From NCBI RefSeq assembly GCF_031458325.1, contig NZ_JAVDYG010000001.1, forward strand, positions 4,030,001 to 4,094,000: a stretch of 64,000 nt of DNA, written 5' to 3'. How positions within the stretch are numbered: the first letter of the stretch is position 1; every line of letters starts with the position of its first letter. This document shows, piece after piece, positions 1 through 8,478 of the stretch. A program made the position numbers and the translations under genes. This DNA comes from Nocardioides marmoribigeumensis (GTDB lineage Bacteria > Actinomycetota > Actinomycetes > Propionibacteriales > Nocardioidaceae). The notes under the pieces are model-generated. The model was given only the letters and a program-made list of their open reading frames with translations, was not told the DNA's origin and searched no databases.

Positions 1-2
1 GG

Positions 3-572
3 TGGCTGGCCCGGCAGGTCGGGCCCAACGGCGGCGTGGCCGAGGACGAGGGCCAGCCGGTCAACGCCCGCAGCACCGCCCTGGCCGCCATCGCCCTCAA
101 GGCGACCGGGCGCCTGGGGCCGGCCGGCAACGCCGCGACGTGGCTGCTGCGCCACCAGGTCGACGACCGGATGATCAAGCACCACCCCGTCCTGCGGGGC
201 CAGCGGGGCGCGATCGCGTGGAGCCGTCGCGCCCTGGTCCGGGCGCAGCGGGTCGGCATCACCCGCGCCACGCGCAAGTCGTGGGTGCAGTCCACCTCGC
301 TCGCAGCACCCGGCCTGACGGCACTGCTGCCGGAGCGCACGCTCGGGGTCAGCGCGACGCGCTGGCACCGCAAGCTGCTGGTCCGGCTCAGCGGCCTGGC
401 CGTGGGGGAGCGCTACGCCCTCGAGCGCGACGGCAAGGTCGTCGCGTCGGGCACCGCCGGGGCCCGGGGCCGGGTGCAGGTGGTGCTCCGCGCGACGCGC
501 CGCACCACGCGCCTGGTCGCGTTCGGCAACCGCAAGGGCCGCGCCGGTGTGACCGTGGTCTCCTCCCGCTGA
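3..572 (+). CDS. C-terminal part of a secreted alpha/alpha-toroid protein (cut by window start)
   Basis: The reading frame is open from base 3, so the 5' end lies outside the window. The visible ~189 residues align along their whole length with the C-terminal half of the protein at 859-2247: WLARQVGPNGG matches WLVRRQRIDGS, STALAAIALKATG matches STGLAAYALASTG, and LLPERTLGV matches LLPRRTLGF. The N-terminal part looks like terpenoid-cyclase/prenyltransferase-type helical repeats; the last ~80 residues look like a small beta domain. It is followed after about 60 bases by a cobalamin riboswitch that controls its paralogue. I infer an extracytoplasmic protein of the same cobalamin-related function; the signal peptide cannot be seen here. 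Confidence 0.82.
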   Translation, partial: WLARQVGPNGGVAEDEGQPVNARSTALAAIALKATGRLGPAGNAATWLLRHQVDDRMIKHHPVLRGQRGAIAWSRRALVRAQRVGITRATRKSWVQSTSLAAPGLTALLPERTLGVSATRWHRKLLVRLSGLAVGERYALERDGKVVASGTAGARGRVQVVLRATRRTTRLVAFGNRKGRAGVTVVSSR

Positions 573-629
573 GCGGGCGCGGACGGCGGTCTCGGGGGCA
601 GGCCCCGGTGCTACTGTGAAGCGCCGCCG

Positions 630-765
630 ATCGGCGGCAGACAACCTCACCGCACGCACCAGGGGAAGCCGGTCCGAGTCCGGCGCTGACCCGCAACCGT
701 AGCCCTCCGACCACGTCGACCGACGTCCTCGGCGGAGGGGAGCCGGAGCACCTGGTCGGGCGGGG
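630..765 (+). promoter_or_regulatory. Adenosylcobalamin (B12) riboswitch
   Basis: Bases 663-700 carry the conserved B12-box core, with GGGAAGCCGGT followed by a GTCCGGCGCTGACCCGCAAC-type stretch and the CCGT end. The 3' side AGCCGGAGCACCTGG at about 742-756 matches the usual closing segment. A TACTGT -10-like box lies at 612-617. The aptamer is followed by about 90 bases of expression platform and a GGGAAGGA ribosome site before the gene at 859. In this class ligand binding normally lowers expression, so the downstream operon should be induced when cobalamin is scarce. Outer limits are approximate. Confidence 0.94.
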
Positions 766-858
766 ACCGACCTCACGCTGTCGTGGATCGCAGGGTGGGA
801 CCGTGGCCCCCGGGCCCTCCGTGTCCTGTCCCGTAGTGCAGCGGGAAGGACTCCTCTC

Positions 859-2247
859 ATGTCACACCTCCGTGCGCGCACCCGCGCGCCGCGCCGCGCG
901 CTCCTGGTCTCCGGGACCGTGCTCGGGCTCGCCCTGGCCGCCGTACCGGCACAGGCCCTCACCGCCGCCGACGTCGAGACCGGCGCCACCGCCGGCTCGC
1001 GGTCCGCGGACTACCTCTCCCGTCAGCTCGGCAAGGACGACCTGGTCCACGGGGAGTACGAGTACCCCGCCGGCACCTGGAACCCCACCACCGACCACGG
1101 CCTCTCGCTGGACCTGGTCTACGCCTTCCGCCGCCTCGGCGGGCACGCCGCGGAGCAGCGGGCGATCCTGGACGCGATGGCGGGCCAGGCGGACGCCTAC
1201 ACCGGCCAGGGTGCGTACGCCGGCCCGCTCGGCAAGCTGGTCCAGGTGGCGGTGAGCGCCGGCCGCGACATCGACTCCTACGCCGGCGGGAAGCTCGACG
1301 ACGAGCTGCGTGACCGCGTGGTGACCGGTGCCTCCAGCGAGCACGGCCGCGCCAAGGACCGCGTGGACCCCACCGACCAGTACTCCGCCGACTACTCCAA
1401 CACCATCGGGCAGGCGTTCGTCGTGCGTGCGTTCGCGGCGCTGCACGACGGTCTCCTCGACGACACCACCGCGTTCCTGCTCCAGCAGCAGTGCGCCGCG
1501 GGCTGGTTCCGTGAGGGCATGGACGGGGCCGACCACACGTGCGACGGCGCCCCCGAGGCGCAGAGGTCGCCCAGCGTCGACGCCACGGCCCACGGCATCC
1601 GCGCCCTCCTCGCGGCCAGGGCCGCAGGCGTCAAGGGCCTCACCGACGACATCGACGACGCCGTCTCCTGGCTGGTCCGTCGCCAGCGCATCGACGGCTC
1701 GTTCGTGGGCAACGGGGTCGCCAACGCCAACTCCACGGGCCTCGCGGCCTACGCCCTGGCCTCGACCGGCCACCCGGGCCCGGCCGGCACCGCCGCAGCC
1801 TGGGTCCGCCGGCACCAGGTCGACGGGCTGACCATCAAGCAGCACCCGAGGCTGAAGGGCTACAACGGCTCGGTCGCCTACAGCGACACCGACCTCGCCG
1901 ACGGCAAGAAGGACGGCGTCTCCCGTGGCGCGAAGCGGACCTGGCAGCGCGCCGCTGCCGAGGGCGCCCTCGCGCTGCCCTCGCTGCTGCCCAGGCGCAC
2001 CCTGGGCTTCGTGGCGCCCGACCGGGCCCCGCGGGGCTCGCGTGTCACGGTCACGATCCGGGGGCTGAAGCCGGGCGAGCGCTGGGCGGTCCGTCAGGCC
2101 GGCGTCGTTCTCGCGCAGGGCCGCGTGCCCGCCACCGGGCGTGTGGTCGCCCAGGTGAGGATGCCCGACCGCCGCGCGAGGGTGACCCTGCGCGCCGTCG
2201 GCAGCCGCGTGAGCCGCACGGCGACCCAGGCGGTCACGCTCCGATGA
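859..2247 (+). CDS. Secreted alpha/alpha-toroid protein, transcobalamin N-domain-like
   Basis: 462 residues. Residues 1-33 form a signal peptide (Arg-rich start, hydrophobic stretch, AQA before the mature part). Residues ~40-340 contain repeated helical segments such as DATAHGIRALLAA and STGLAAYALASTG, typical of the terpenoid cyclase/prenyltransferase toroid that also forms the N-terminal domain of transcobalamin and intrinsic factor. The last ~100 residues look like a beta-sandwich. It is the first gene after the B12 riboswitch, overlaps the DUF4430-like gene by ATGA, and is followed by an ECF transporter. I infer that it binds cobalamin outside the membrane and hands it to the transporter. 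Similar Streptomyces genes are usually annotated only as prenyltransferase-repeat proteins; enzymatic prenyltransfer is unlikely for an exported protein. Confidence 0.85.
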   Translation: MSHLRARTRAPRRALLVSGTVLGLALAAVPAQALTAADVETGATAGSRSADYLSRQLGKDDLVHGEYEYPAGTWNPTTDHGLSLDLVYAFRRLGGHAAEQRAILDAMAGQADAYTGQGAYAGPLGKLVQVAVSAGRDIDSYAGGKLDDELRDRVVTGASSEHGRAKDRVDPTDQYSADYSNTIGQAFVVRAFAALHDGLLDDTTAFLLQQQCAAGWFREGMDGADHTCDGAPEAQRSPSVDATAHGIRALLAARAAGVKGLTDDIDDAVSWLVRRQRIDGSFVGNGVANANSTGLAAYALASTGHPGPAGTAAAWVRRHQVDGLTIKQHPRLKGYNGSVAYSDTDLADGKKDGVSRGAKRTWQRAAAEGALALPSLLPRRTLGFVAPDRAPRGSRVTVTIRGLKPGERWAVRQAGVVLAQGRVPATGRVVAQVRMPDRRARVTLRAVGSRVSRTATQAVTLR

Positions 2248-3224
2248 GCAGGGCGACCGTCCGGCGGGTGCTGGTCCTCTGCGCCCTCGGGCTCGGCCTC
2301 GCCGTGCTCCTGGTCGGGCCGCACCCGCTGGCGGGGTCCCCGGCCCAGGCCGCCGGCGGGTCGTGCTCCGGCCGCACCGGGGTCTCGGTCGTGGTCGACT
2401 TCGGGCCCCTCGGCGGTGGCGTCCAGCAGGCCTGCGTCCCGAACGGCTCCGGGCACAACGCCGCCGTGGTGACCGGTGACGGCGGGTTCGAGATCACCAA
2501 CGTCCAGGGCCAGCCCTTCGTCTGCCGGATCAACGGGAAGCCCGACCAGGAGCACGACAAGGAGTCGTGCACCCGCACGCCGCCGGAGGACGCCTACTGG
2601 GGGCTGTTCTGGTCCGACGGGAGCCGTGGGTGGACCTACTCCACCCAGGGCGCCTACAGCCTGACGCCCAAGGACGGCTGGACCATCGGGTGGCGGTTCG
2701 AGGACGGCGGGACACGGGAGAACCCCGGGGCGGCTCCGCGGCGCAACCCGCCGCCGAGCCCCTCCGCGTCCCCGACGACGAGCAGCCCGCGGCCGACCAA
2801 GCGGCCCTCGTCCCCGCCGCACTCGACGGCGCCGGCCCCGGCCGCCCCGGCCTCGTCCAGCCAGGCGCGGCCGACGGCGGGCTCCTCGACGCGCGCCGCG
2901 ACGGGTCCGGCCCGCACGGCCTCCCCGAGCGCGTCGCGCACAGCACCCCGCGCGACGCCGACGCGTCAGCCGAGCGGCACCCCGTCCACGGCCACGCCGA
3001 CCGACGGCCCGACCACCGACAGCACCGAGAGCACCGACAGCGCGGACAGCGCCGACAGCGCGGACCGGGCCGACGGGTCGTTCGGGACCGTCACCGACGG
3101 CGACCAGAGCGGCGGCGACGGGGTCGGCAACGACACCGGCATCGCGGCGGTCGCGGGCCTGGGCGGTCTCTCCCTCCTGGCCGGCACGGCGGCGGTCGTG
3201 GCCCACCGTCGCAGGAGGCCCTGA
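2244..3224 (+). CDS. Secreted, membrane-anchored DUF4430/SCO2322-like protein
   Basis: 326 residues, starting on an ATG that overlaps the previous stop. A hydrophobic signal ends near AQAAG (~37). Residues ~40-155 form a compact domain with four cysteines and the signature TPPEDAYWGLFW followed by GWTYSTQGAYSL and GWTIGWRF. This resembles DUF4430, the fold of the C-terminal domain of transcobalamin; from memory it is closest to the SCO2322 family. A Pro/Ser/Thr-rich stalk (~160-270) and an Asp/Ser repeat lead to a C-terminal membrane helix (~300-320) and an RRRRP tail. No LPxTG sorting motif is visible. The stalk suggests the domain is held outside the cell next to the ECF transporter encoded downstream. 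Confidence 0.82.
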   Translation: MSRATVRRVLVLCALGLGLAVLLVGPHPLAGSPAQAAGGSCSGRTGVSVVVDFGPLGGGVQQACVPNGSGHNAAVVTGDGGFEITNVQGQPFVCRINGKPDQEHDKESCTRTPPEDAYWGLFWSDGSRGWTYSTQGAYSLTPKDGWTIGWRFEDGGTRENPGAAPRRNPPPSPSASPTTSSPRPTKRPSSPPHSTAPAPAAPASSSQARPTAGSSTRAATGPARTASPSASRTAPRATPTRQPSGTPSTATPTDGPTTDSTESTDSADSADSADRADGSFGTVTDGDQSGGDGVGNDTGIAAVAGLGGLSLLAGTAAVVAHRRRRP

Positions 3225-3228
3225 GCCG

Positions 3229-4395
3229 ATGGGCACGTCCGTGACGCTGCGGTCCGGCACCCGTGACCTGCACCCGCTCGCGTGGTGGGTGTGGGCGCTG
3301 GGTCTCGCCGCCGCGGCGTCGCGGACGACCAACCCGCTGCTGCTGGGCCTGGTGGTCGGGGTCGCCTGCCTCGTCGTGGTCCTGCGGCGCACGGACGCCC
3401 CGTGGGCCCTGGGGTTCCGCCTCTACCTGCTCCTCGGCCTCGTCGTCGTGCTGCTGCGCCTGGGCTTCCGCGTGCTCTTCGGGTCGGCGTACGCCGCTCC
3501 CGACGCCCACGTGCTGCTCGACCTGCCCCAGGTGCCGCTGCCGGACTGGACCACCGGCCTCACCCTGCTCGGACCGGTGACCGCAGAGTCGCTCGGCGCC
3601 GGGTTCGCCGACGGGCTGCGGCTGGCCACGATCCTGGTGTGCGTGGGCGCGGCCAACACCCTGGCCAACCCACGACGGCTCCTCGCCGCGCTCCCCGCCG
3701 CGCTCTACGAGGTGGGAGCCGCGGTGGTGATCGCGCTGTCGCTGTTCCCGCAGCTGGCCGAGAGCGTCGACCGCGTGCGTCGGGCGCGCCGGCTGCGCGG
3801 CGACGTCGGCCGCGGCATCGGGGCGCTGCGGCGCATCGTGGTCCCGGTCCTCGAGGACGCGCTCGACCGGTCCCTCGACCTGGCGGCCGGGATGGACGCG
3901 CGGGGCTACGGACGACGGGGGAGCGCGACGCCGGGGCAGCGACGCCTCACCGCCACCCTCCTGCTCACCGGGCTGGTCGGCGTCTGCGTCGGGGCCTACG
4001 CCGTCCTCGACTCGGCCGCCCCTCGCTGGCTGGGCGGCCCGCTCCTGGTGGTCGCCGTCGTCGCCGCCGTCGGGGGCGTGGTGTCCGCCGGAGCCCGGGT
4101 CGAGCGCACGCGCTACCGCCCCGACCTGTGGCGGCTGCCCGAGTCGCTGGTCGCCGGGGCCGGGATCGCCGCCTGCGCGCTGGTCGTCGTCGTGGCGCAC
4201 CGGACCCCGGCGGTGGCCTACCCCGCGCCGGCCCTGCTGCCGCCCCTCACCGTGACGGCCCTGCTCGTGGTGGTCGCCGGGCTGCTCCCGCTGCTGGTCG
4301 TGCCCGACCCGCGCCTGCGCGAGGAGCCCGAGCAGCCGCTCGTCCCTGCCCCCGCCCCGCGTGAGGAGGTGACCGGCCGTGATCAGGTGGCGTGA
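3229..4395 (+). CDS. ECF transporter transmembrane T component (EcfT/CbiQ family)
   Basis: 388 residues with about seven to eight hydrophobic segments. The cytoplasmic coupling region holds two Ala-Arg-Gly-like signatures, ARRLRG near residue 185 and MDARGYG near 223, which dock on the ATPases in ECF transporters. Start chosen at 3229 because GGAGG lies about ten bases upstream. It is longer than a typical EcfT (~260) because of extra C-terminal membrane segments and an acidic/proline tail. It lies third in the B12-riboswitch operon and overlaps the ATPase gene by 17 bases, so cobalamin or a precursor is the likely substrate. Confidence 0.9.
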   Translation: MGTSVTLRSGTRDLHPLAWWVWALGLAAAASRTTNPLLLGLVVGVACLVVVLRRTDAPWALGFRLYLLLGLVVVLLRLGFRVLFGSAYAAPDAHVLLDLPQVPLPDWTTGLTLLGPVTAESLGAGFADGLRLATILVCVGAANTLANPRRLLAALPAALYEVGAAVVIALSLFPQLAESVDRVRRARRLRGDVGRGIGALRRIVVPVLEDALDRSLDLAAGMDARGYGRRGSATPGQRRLTATLLLTGLVGVCVGAYAVLDSAAPRWLGGPLLVVAVVAAVGGVVSAGARVERTRYRPDLWRLPESLVAGAGIAACALVVVVAHRTPAVAYPAPALLPPLTVTALLVVVAGLLPLLVVPDPRLREEPEQPLVPAPAPREEVTGRDQVA

Positions 4396-5998
4396 GGTGC
4401 GCTTCGCCTACCCCGGCACCGAGGAGGAGCCCGGCGCCCCCGTGCTCGACGGGGTCGACGCCGAGGTCCCCGAGGCCGAGTTGGTGCTGCTGGCCGGCCG
4501 CACCGGGTCCGGCAAGTCGACGCTGCTGCGGACCGTCAACGGGCTCGTGCCGTCCTTCACCGGCGGGGTGCTCACCGGCGACGTGGTGGTCGGCGGGCAG
4601 TCCGTCGTCGGGGTCCCCCCGCGCGAGCTGGCCCACCTCGTGGGGCACGTGGCGCAGGACCCGCTCGCGGCGTTCGTCACCTCGACCGTCGAGGAGGAGC
4701 TCGCCTACGGCATGGAGCAGCTCGGCACCGACCCCGGCACGATGCGGCGCCGCGTCGAGGAGACCCTCGACCTGCTCGGCATCCACGACCTGCGCGACCG
4801 CCCGCTGCGCGCCCTGTCCGGCGGGCAGCAGCAGCGGGTCGCGATCGGCGCCGTGCTCACCATGCACCCCCGCGTGCTCGTGCTCGACGAGCCGACCTCG
4901 GCCCTGGACCCGACCGCCGCCGAGGACGTGCTCGGCACCCTGGCCCGGCTGGTCAGCGACCTCGGGCTCACCGTGCTCGTGGCCGAGCACCGCATGGAGC
5001 GCGTGGTCCCGTTCGCCGACCGCATGCTCGTGCTCGAGGACGGCCGCCTGACCGAGGGGCCGCCGGCCGAGCTCCTGCGGCACTCGGTCGTCGCGCCCCC
5101 GCTGGTCGAGCTCGGCCGCCTGGCCGGCTGGCAGCCGCTGCCCCTCACGGTCCGTGACGCGCGCCGCCGCACCTCGCCCCTGCGCGAGCGCCTGGCCGAG
5201 CCTGCCCGTCGTACGACGTCCAGCGGCGCGGTCGTGCTGGACGCGAGCGGCGTGGTGGTCCGCTACGGCCGCACCACCGCGGTGGCGGGGGTGTCGCTGC
5301 AGGCGCGGGCGGGCGAGGTGGTCGCGCTCATGGGCCGCAACGGGTCCGGCAAGTCCTCGCTGCTCTGGGCGCTCCAGGGAGCCCGGTCCCGGTCGCAGGG
5401 GACCGTGTCCGTCGACGGTCGCGACCCCGCGGCCGAGCCGGCCGGTGAGGCCCGCCGCCTGGTCGGCCTGGTGCCGCAGACCGCCTCGGACCTGCTCTAC
5501 CTTGACACCGTCGCGGGGGAGTGCCGGGCGGCCGACCAGCAGGCGGGCGTGCCCGACGGCAGCTGCGCGGTCCTGCTCGACCGGCTCGTGCCGGGGGTCG
5601 ACCTCGGCCGTCACCCCCGCGACCTGTCGGAGGGGCAGCGCCTCGCCCTCGTGCTCGCGGTGATGCTGACCGCCGACCCCGCGGTGGTCGCGCTCGACGA
5701 GCCGACCAGGGGACTGGACTACGAGGCCAAGCGCTCGCTCGCGGCCGTCCTGGCCGAGCTCGCGGGGGAGGGACGCGCGGTGCTCGTGGCCACCCACGAC
5801 GTGGAGTTCGCCGCCGAGGTCGCCGACCGCGTGCTGGTGCTGGCCGGCGGGGAGGTCGTCTCGGAGGGCCCCGCCGCGACCGTGCTCGCCGAGTCGCCGG
5901 CCTTCGCCCCGCAGGTCACCAAGGTGCTCGGCGCCCCGTGGCTCACGGTGACCGAGGTGCGCCGTGCGCTACGGCCCGTGCCCGGAGGTGCCGCATGA
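4379..5998 (+). CDS. ECF transporter ATPase, two fused ABC domains (EcfA-EcfA')
   Basis: 539 residues with two complete ABC ATPase halves. First half: Walker A GRTGSGKST near 40, signature LSGGQQQR, Walker B VLVLDEPTSALDP. Second half (from ~280): Walker A GRNGSGKSS, a divergent signature LSEGQRLAL, Walker B VVALDEPTRGLD. A strong AGGAGGT ribosome site at 4374-4379 region supports the GTG start inside the upstream gene. Fused A-A' subunits are common in actinobacterial ECF systems. It energises the T/S complex for substrate uptake at the inner face of the membrane. Confidence 0.93.
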   Translation: MIRWREVRFAYPGTEEEPGAPVLDGVDAEVPEAELVLLAGRTGSGKSTLLRTVNGLVPSFTGGVLTGDVVVGGQSVVGVPPRELAHLVGHVAQDPLAAFVTSTVEEELAYGMEQLGTDPGTMRRRVEETLDLLGIHDLRDRPLRALSGGQQQRVAIGAVLTMHPRVLVLDEPTSALDPTAAEDVLGTLARLVSDLGLTVLVAEHRMERVVPFADRMLVLEDGRLTEGPPAELLRHSVVAPPLVELGRLAGWQPLPLTVRDARRRTSPLRERLAEPARRTTSSGAVVLDASGVVVRYGRTTAVAGVSLQARAGEVVALMGRNGSGKSSLLWALQGARSRSQGTVSVDGRDPAAEPAGEARRLVGLVPQTASDLLYLDTVAGECRAADQQAGVPDGSCAVLLDRLVPGVDLGRHPRDLSEGQRLALVLAVMLTADPAVVALDEPTRGLDYEAKRSLAAVLAELAGEGRAVLVATHDVEFAAEVADRVLVLAGGEVVSEGPAATVLAESPAFAPQVTKVLGAPWLTVTEVRRALRPVPGGAA

Positions 5999-6819
5999 CC
6001 GCGATGCGCATCGGGCCCCGCACCGCGCTCACCCTGGTGCTGGCGTCCGTCGCCGCCCTGGTGATGTTCTGCTGGCCGCTGCTGCTCACGCCGCCGGCGG
6101 GCGCCGACCAGGTCACGCCGCCGTTCCTGTTCCTGGCGCTGCTGCCGCTGGTCGTCGTGGTCGTGCTCGCCGAGCTGTCCGAGGGCGGCATGGACGCCAA
6201 GACCCTTGCCTTGCTGGGGGTCCTGACCGCGGTCAACGGGGCGCTCCGCTCGCTCGGAGCCGGCCTGGCGGGGGTGGAGCTGGTCTTCTTCCTGCTGATC
6301 CTGGCCGGGCGCGTGCTGGGCCCGGCCTTCGGCTTCGTGCTCGGGGTGACGTCGTTGTTCGCCTCGGCGCTGCTCACGAGCGGGGTGGGGCCGTGGCTGC
6401 CCTACCAGATGATGTGCTCGGCCTGGATCGGCCTCGGCGCGGGTCTCCTGCCGCGACGCAGCGGTCCCCGCGCGTGGCGCGGCCGCCGCGAGATCGCGCT
6501 GCTGGTGGTCTACGGGGTCGCGTGCGCCTACGGCTTCGGCCTGCTGATGAACCTGTCGTCCTGGCCCTACGCCGTCGGCATCGCGGTGCCCGGTCACGAG
6601 GGCTCGCTGTCCTACGTCGCCGGAGCGCCCGTGTGGGACAACCTGCGCACGTTCGGGGTCTACACGCTGCTCACCTCGACCGGCAGCTGGGACACCGGCC
6701 GGGCCGTCACCAACAGCCTCGCCCTGGTGCTGCTCGGTCCCGCGATCCTCGGGACGCTGCGACGCGCCCAGCGGCGCTCGGCCGTCGTACCCGTGCCCGA
6801 GCGCTCTACCGTGGCCTGA
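5995..6819 (+). CDS. ECF transporter substrate-binding S component, probably for cobalamin
   Basis: 274 residues, six or so membrane helices, overlapping the ATPase stop by ATGA. The segment LLGVLTAVNGALRSLGAG and the following VFFLLILAGRVLGPAFGFV look like S components of the CbrT/cobalamin-type group. Riboswitch control makes cobalamin or cobinamide the best substrate guess; the sequence alone does not prove it. It completes a dedicated (group I) ECF module with its own T and A subunits. The operon appears to end here, because the next gene encodes an unrelated kinase-like protein. Confidence 0.86.
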   Translation: MTAMRIGPRTALTLVLASVAALVMFCWPLLLTPPAGADQVTPPFLFLALLPLVVVVVLAELSEGGMDAKTLALLGVLTAVNGALRSLGAGLAGVELVFFLLILAGRVLGPAFGFVLGVTSLFASALLTSGVGPWLPYQMMCSAWIGLGAGLLPRRSGPRAWRGRREIALLVVYGVACAYGFGLLMNLSSWPYAVGIAVPGHEGSLSYVAGAPVWDNLRTFGVYTLLTSTGSWDTGRAVTNSLALVLLGPAILGTLRRAQRRSAVVPVPERSTVA

Positions 6820-7739
6820 TGCCGGTCACGCTGCCCGACGGGGTCCTCGGGATGGCCGAGCGCGGCCCCGACTGGGCGGCGTGGGTCGAGGCGCTCCCCG
6901 ACACGGTCTCCGACCTCATGGAGGAGTGGGACCTCGAGCCCGACGGCATCCCGATGCACGGCTTCGTCGGTCTCGTCCTGCCGGTGCTGACCGACGGTCG
7001 CACGGCCGTCCTCAAGCTCTCCTTCCCCGACGACGAGACCGAGCACGAGCACCTCGCCCTGCGGCGCTGGGGAGGGCGGGGGGCCGCCGCCCTGCTCCGG
7101 GCCGACCCGCACCGCCGGGCGCTGCTGATCGACCGGCTCGGCGAGCGCAAGCTCAACGAGGTCGACGTCGAGGAGGCGTGCGAGCAGGTCGCGCTGAGGT
7201 ACGCCGACCTGCACGTCCCCGCCTCGCCGCAGTTCCACCGGCTCAGCGACGTCTGCTCGCGCTGGGGCGAGGCGCTGGCGGGGCTGCCACGGAGCGCGCC
7301 CCTGCCGCAGCGGCTGGTCCAGCAGGCGGTGTCGCTGGCCCGCGACCTGGCCAGCGACCGGGACACCGACGGCACGCTGGTGCACGGCGACCTGCACGGC
7401 GACAACGTGCTCGAGGCACCGGAGGGCAAGGACTACGACGGCGACTGGGTGGTGATCGACCCCAAACCGCTCAGCGGAGACCCCCACCTCGAGCCCGCCC
7501 CGATGCTGTGGAACCGCTGGGACGACGCGGTCGCGACCGGGGACGTGCGCGACGCGGTGCGCAGGCGCTTCTTCACGATCATCGACACCGCGGGGCTCGA
7601 CGAGGACCGGGCCCGGGACTGGGTCGTGCTCCGGCTGCTCGCCTTCGGGCTGCAGCAGCTCGAGGAGCCGACGCCGGAGAGCGACGACCTGGTGACCCGG
7701 GCGGTCACGGTCGCCAAGGCGGTCCAGGGCGAGGACTGA
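6819..7739 (+). CDS. APH(6)/hydroxyurea phosphotransferase-like kinase
   Basis: 306 residues; the ATG overlaps the previous stop by one base. The kinase-like catalytic loop LVHGDLHGDNVL is near residue 188, followed by VVIDPKPLSGDP, which supplies the metal-binding Asp. The N-terminal GFVGLVLPVL and VLKLSFP form the nucleotide pocket. These signs fit the Pfam family of streptomycin 6-kinase and hydroxyurea kinase homologues. Most chromosomal members have no proven antibiotic substrate, so resistance should not be assumed. It is co-directional with the ECF operon but probably unrelated in function. Confidence 0.85.
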   Translation: MPVTLPDGVLGMAERGPDWAAWVEALPDTVSDLMEEWDLEPDGIPMHGFVGLVLPVLTDGRTAVLKLSFPDDETEHEHLALRRWGGRGAAALLRADPHRRALLIDRLGERKLNEVDVEEACEQVALRYADLHVPASPQFHRLSDVCSRWGEALAGLPRSAPLPQRLVQQAVSLARDLASDRDTDGTLVHGDLHGDNVLEAPEGKDYDGDWVVIDPKPLSGDPHLEPAPMLWNRWDDAVATGDVRDAVRRRFFTIIDTAGLDEDRARDWVVLRLLAFGLQQLEEPTPESDDLVTRAVTVAKAVQGED

Positions 7740-7788
7740 CCTCGCGGAGTCGGGCCCGCGGTCGGCTCGCGTGCGCCACGATGCCCCT

Positions 7789-8439
7789 GTGAACCCACGC
7801 ATCGTCTCCGTCAACGCCGGGCTCCCGCGCGTGGTCGAGGAGAAGCCCCGCCTGGTCACCGGCATCGACAAGATCCCGCGCTTCGGGCCGGTGACCGTCG
7901 GCAACCTCGGGCTGGAGGGCGACGGCGTGGCCGACGAGCGGCGGCACGGCGGCACGTTCCGGGCGCTGCACGTCCACGCCGCCGAGGACCTGGCCCACTG
8001 GGAGCGCGAGCTGGGCAGGTCGGTGCGGCCCGGCCTCTTCGGGGAGAACCTCACCACCACCGACCTCGACCTCAACCGCTGCGTCGTCGGCGAGGAGTGG
8101 ATGATCGGCACCGCCCGCTTCGCGGTCACCACGGTGCGGATGCCGAGCCCGAGGTTCGAGCGCTGGATGGGTCTCCAGGGCTGCGACAGCACCGGCTGGG
8201 TCGAGCGCTTCACGGCGTACGGACGGCCCGGTCTCTACCTCTCCGTCCTCGGCCGGGGCCACGTGGCGGCAGGTGACCCGGTCGACGTGCTGCACGTCCC
8301 CGACCACGGCCTGACCATCGGGACGGTGTTCCGCGCCCTGCACGCCGAGCCCGGCCTGCTGCCGCTCCTCCTCGAGGTCGACGGGCTGCCCCCGGAGGTC
8401 TACGACCGTGCGCAGGATCACGTGGACGGGACCGGCTAG
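7789..8439 (+). CDS. MOSC domain protein
   Basis: 216 residues. GDGVADERRHGG and the later GENLTTTDLD are the conserved MOSC landmarks; the family (YiiM-like) binds sulfur-carrying or molybdenum cofactor-linked substrates. The usual catalytic cysteine region is not obvious: the segment around 120-130 reads MPSPRFERWMGLQGC. I chose the GTG at 7789 because CACGAT lies six bases upstream, giving a leaderless start; a GTG at 7771 is the alternative. The stop TAG at 8437 also forms the first half of a -10-like box for the next gene. Confidence 0.85.
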   Translation: MNPRIVSVNAGLPRVVEEKPRLVTGIDKIPRFGPVTVGNLGLEGDGVADERRHGGTFRALHVHAAEDLAHWERELGRSVRPGLFGENLTTTDLDLNRCVVGEEWMIGTARFAVTTVRMPSPRFERWMGLQGCDSTGWVERFTAYGRPGLYLSVLGRGHVAAGDPVDVLHVPDHGLTIGTVFRALHAEPGLLPLLLEVDGLPPEVYDRAQDHVDGTG

Positions 8440-8442
8440 GGT
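8437..8442 (+). promoter_or_regulatory. Putative -10 box (TAGGGT) of the acyl-CoA synthetase gene
   Basis: TAGGGT begins with the stop codon of the MOSC gene. It would give a leader of about 30 bases ending in AGAAGAGG, which is placed correctly for the GTG at 8479. No clear -35 is visible. Confidence 0.45.
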
Positions 8443-8478
8443 TCAGCCATCCCCGTCGGAGCGAAGAAGAGGGTGCTT

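Noticed and set aside
3010-3070. GACAGC-type repeats
   Set aside because: They encode the Asp/Ser/Thr stalk of the protein at 2244-3224 and are coding low complexity, not a separate element.
6819-7739. Streptomycin resistance gene
   Set aside because: The kinase family match is good, but chromosomal members are diverse and nothing here (mobile element, other resistance genes) supports a resistance role.
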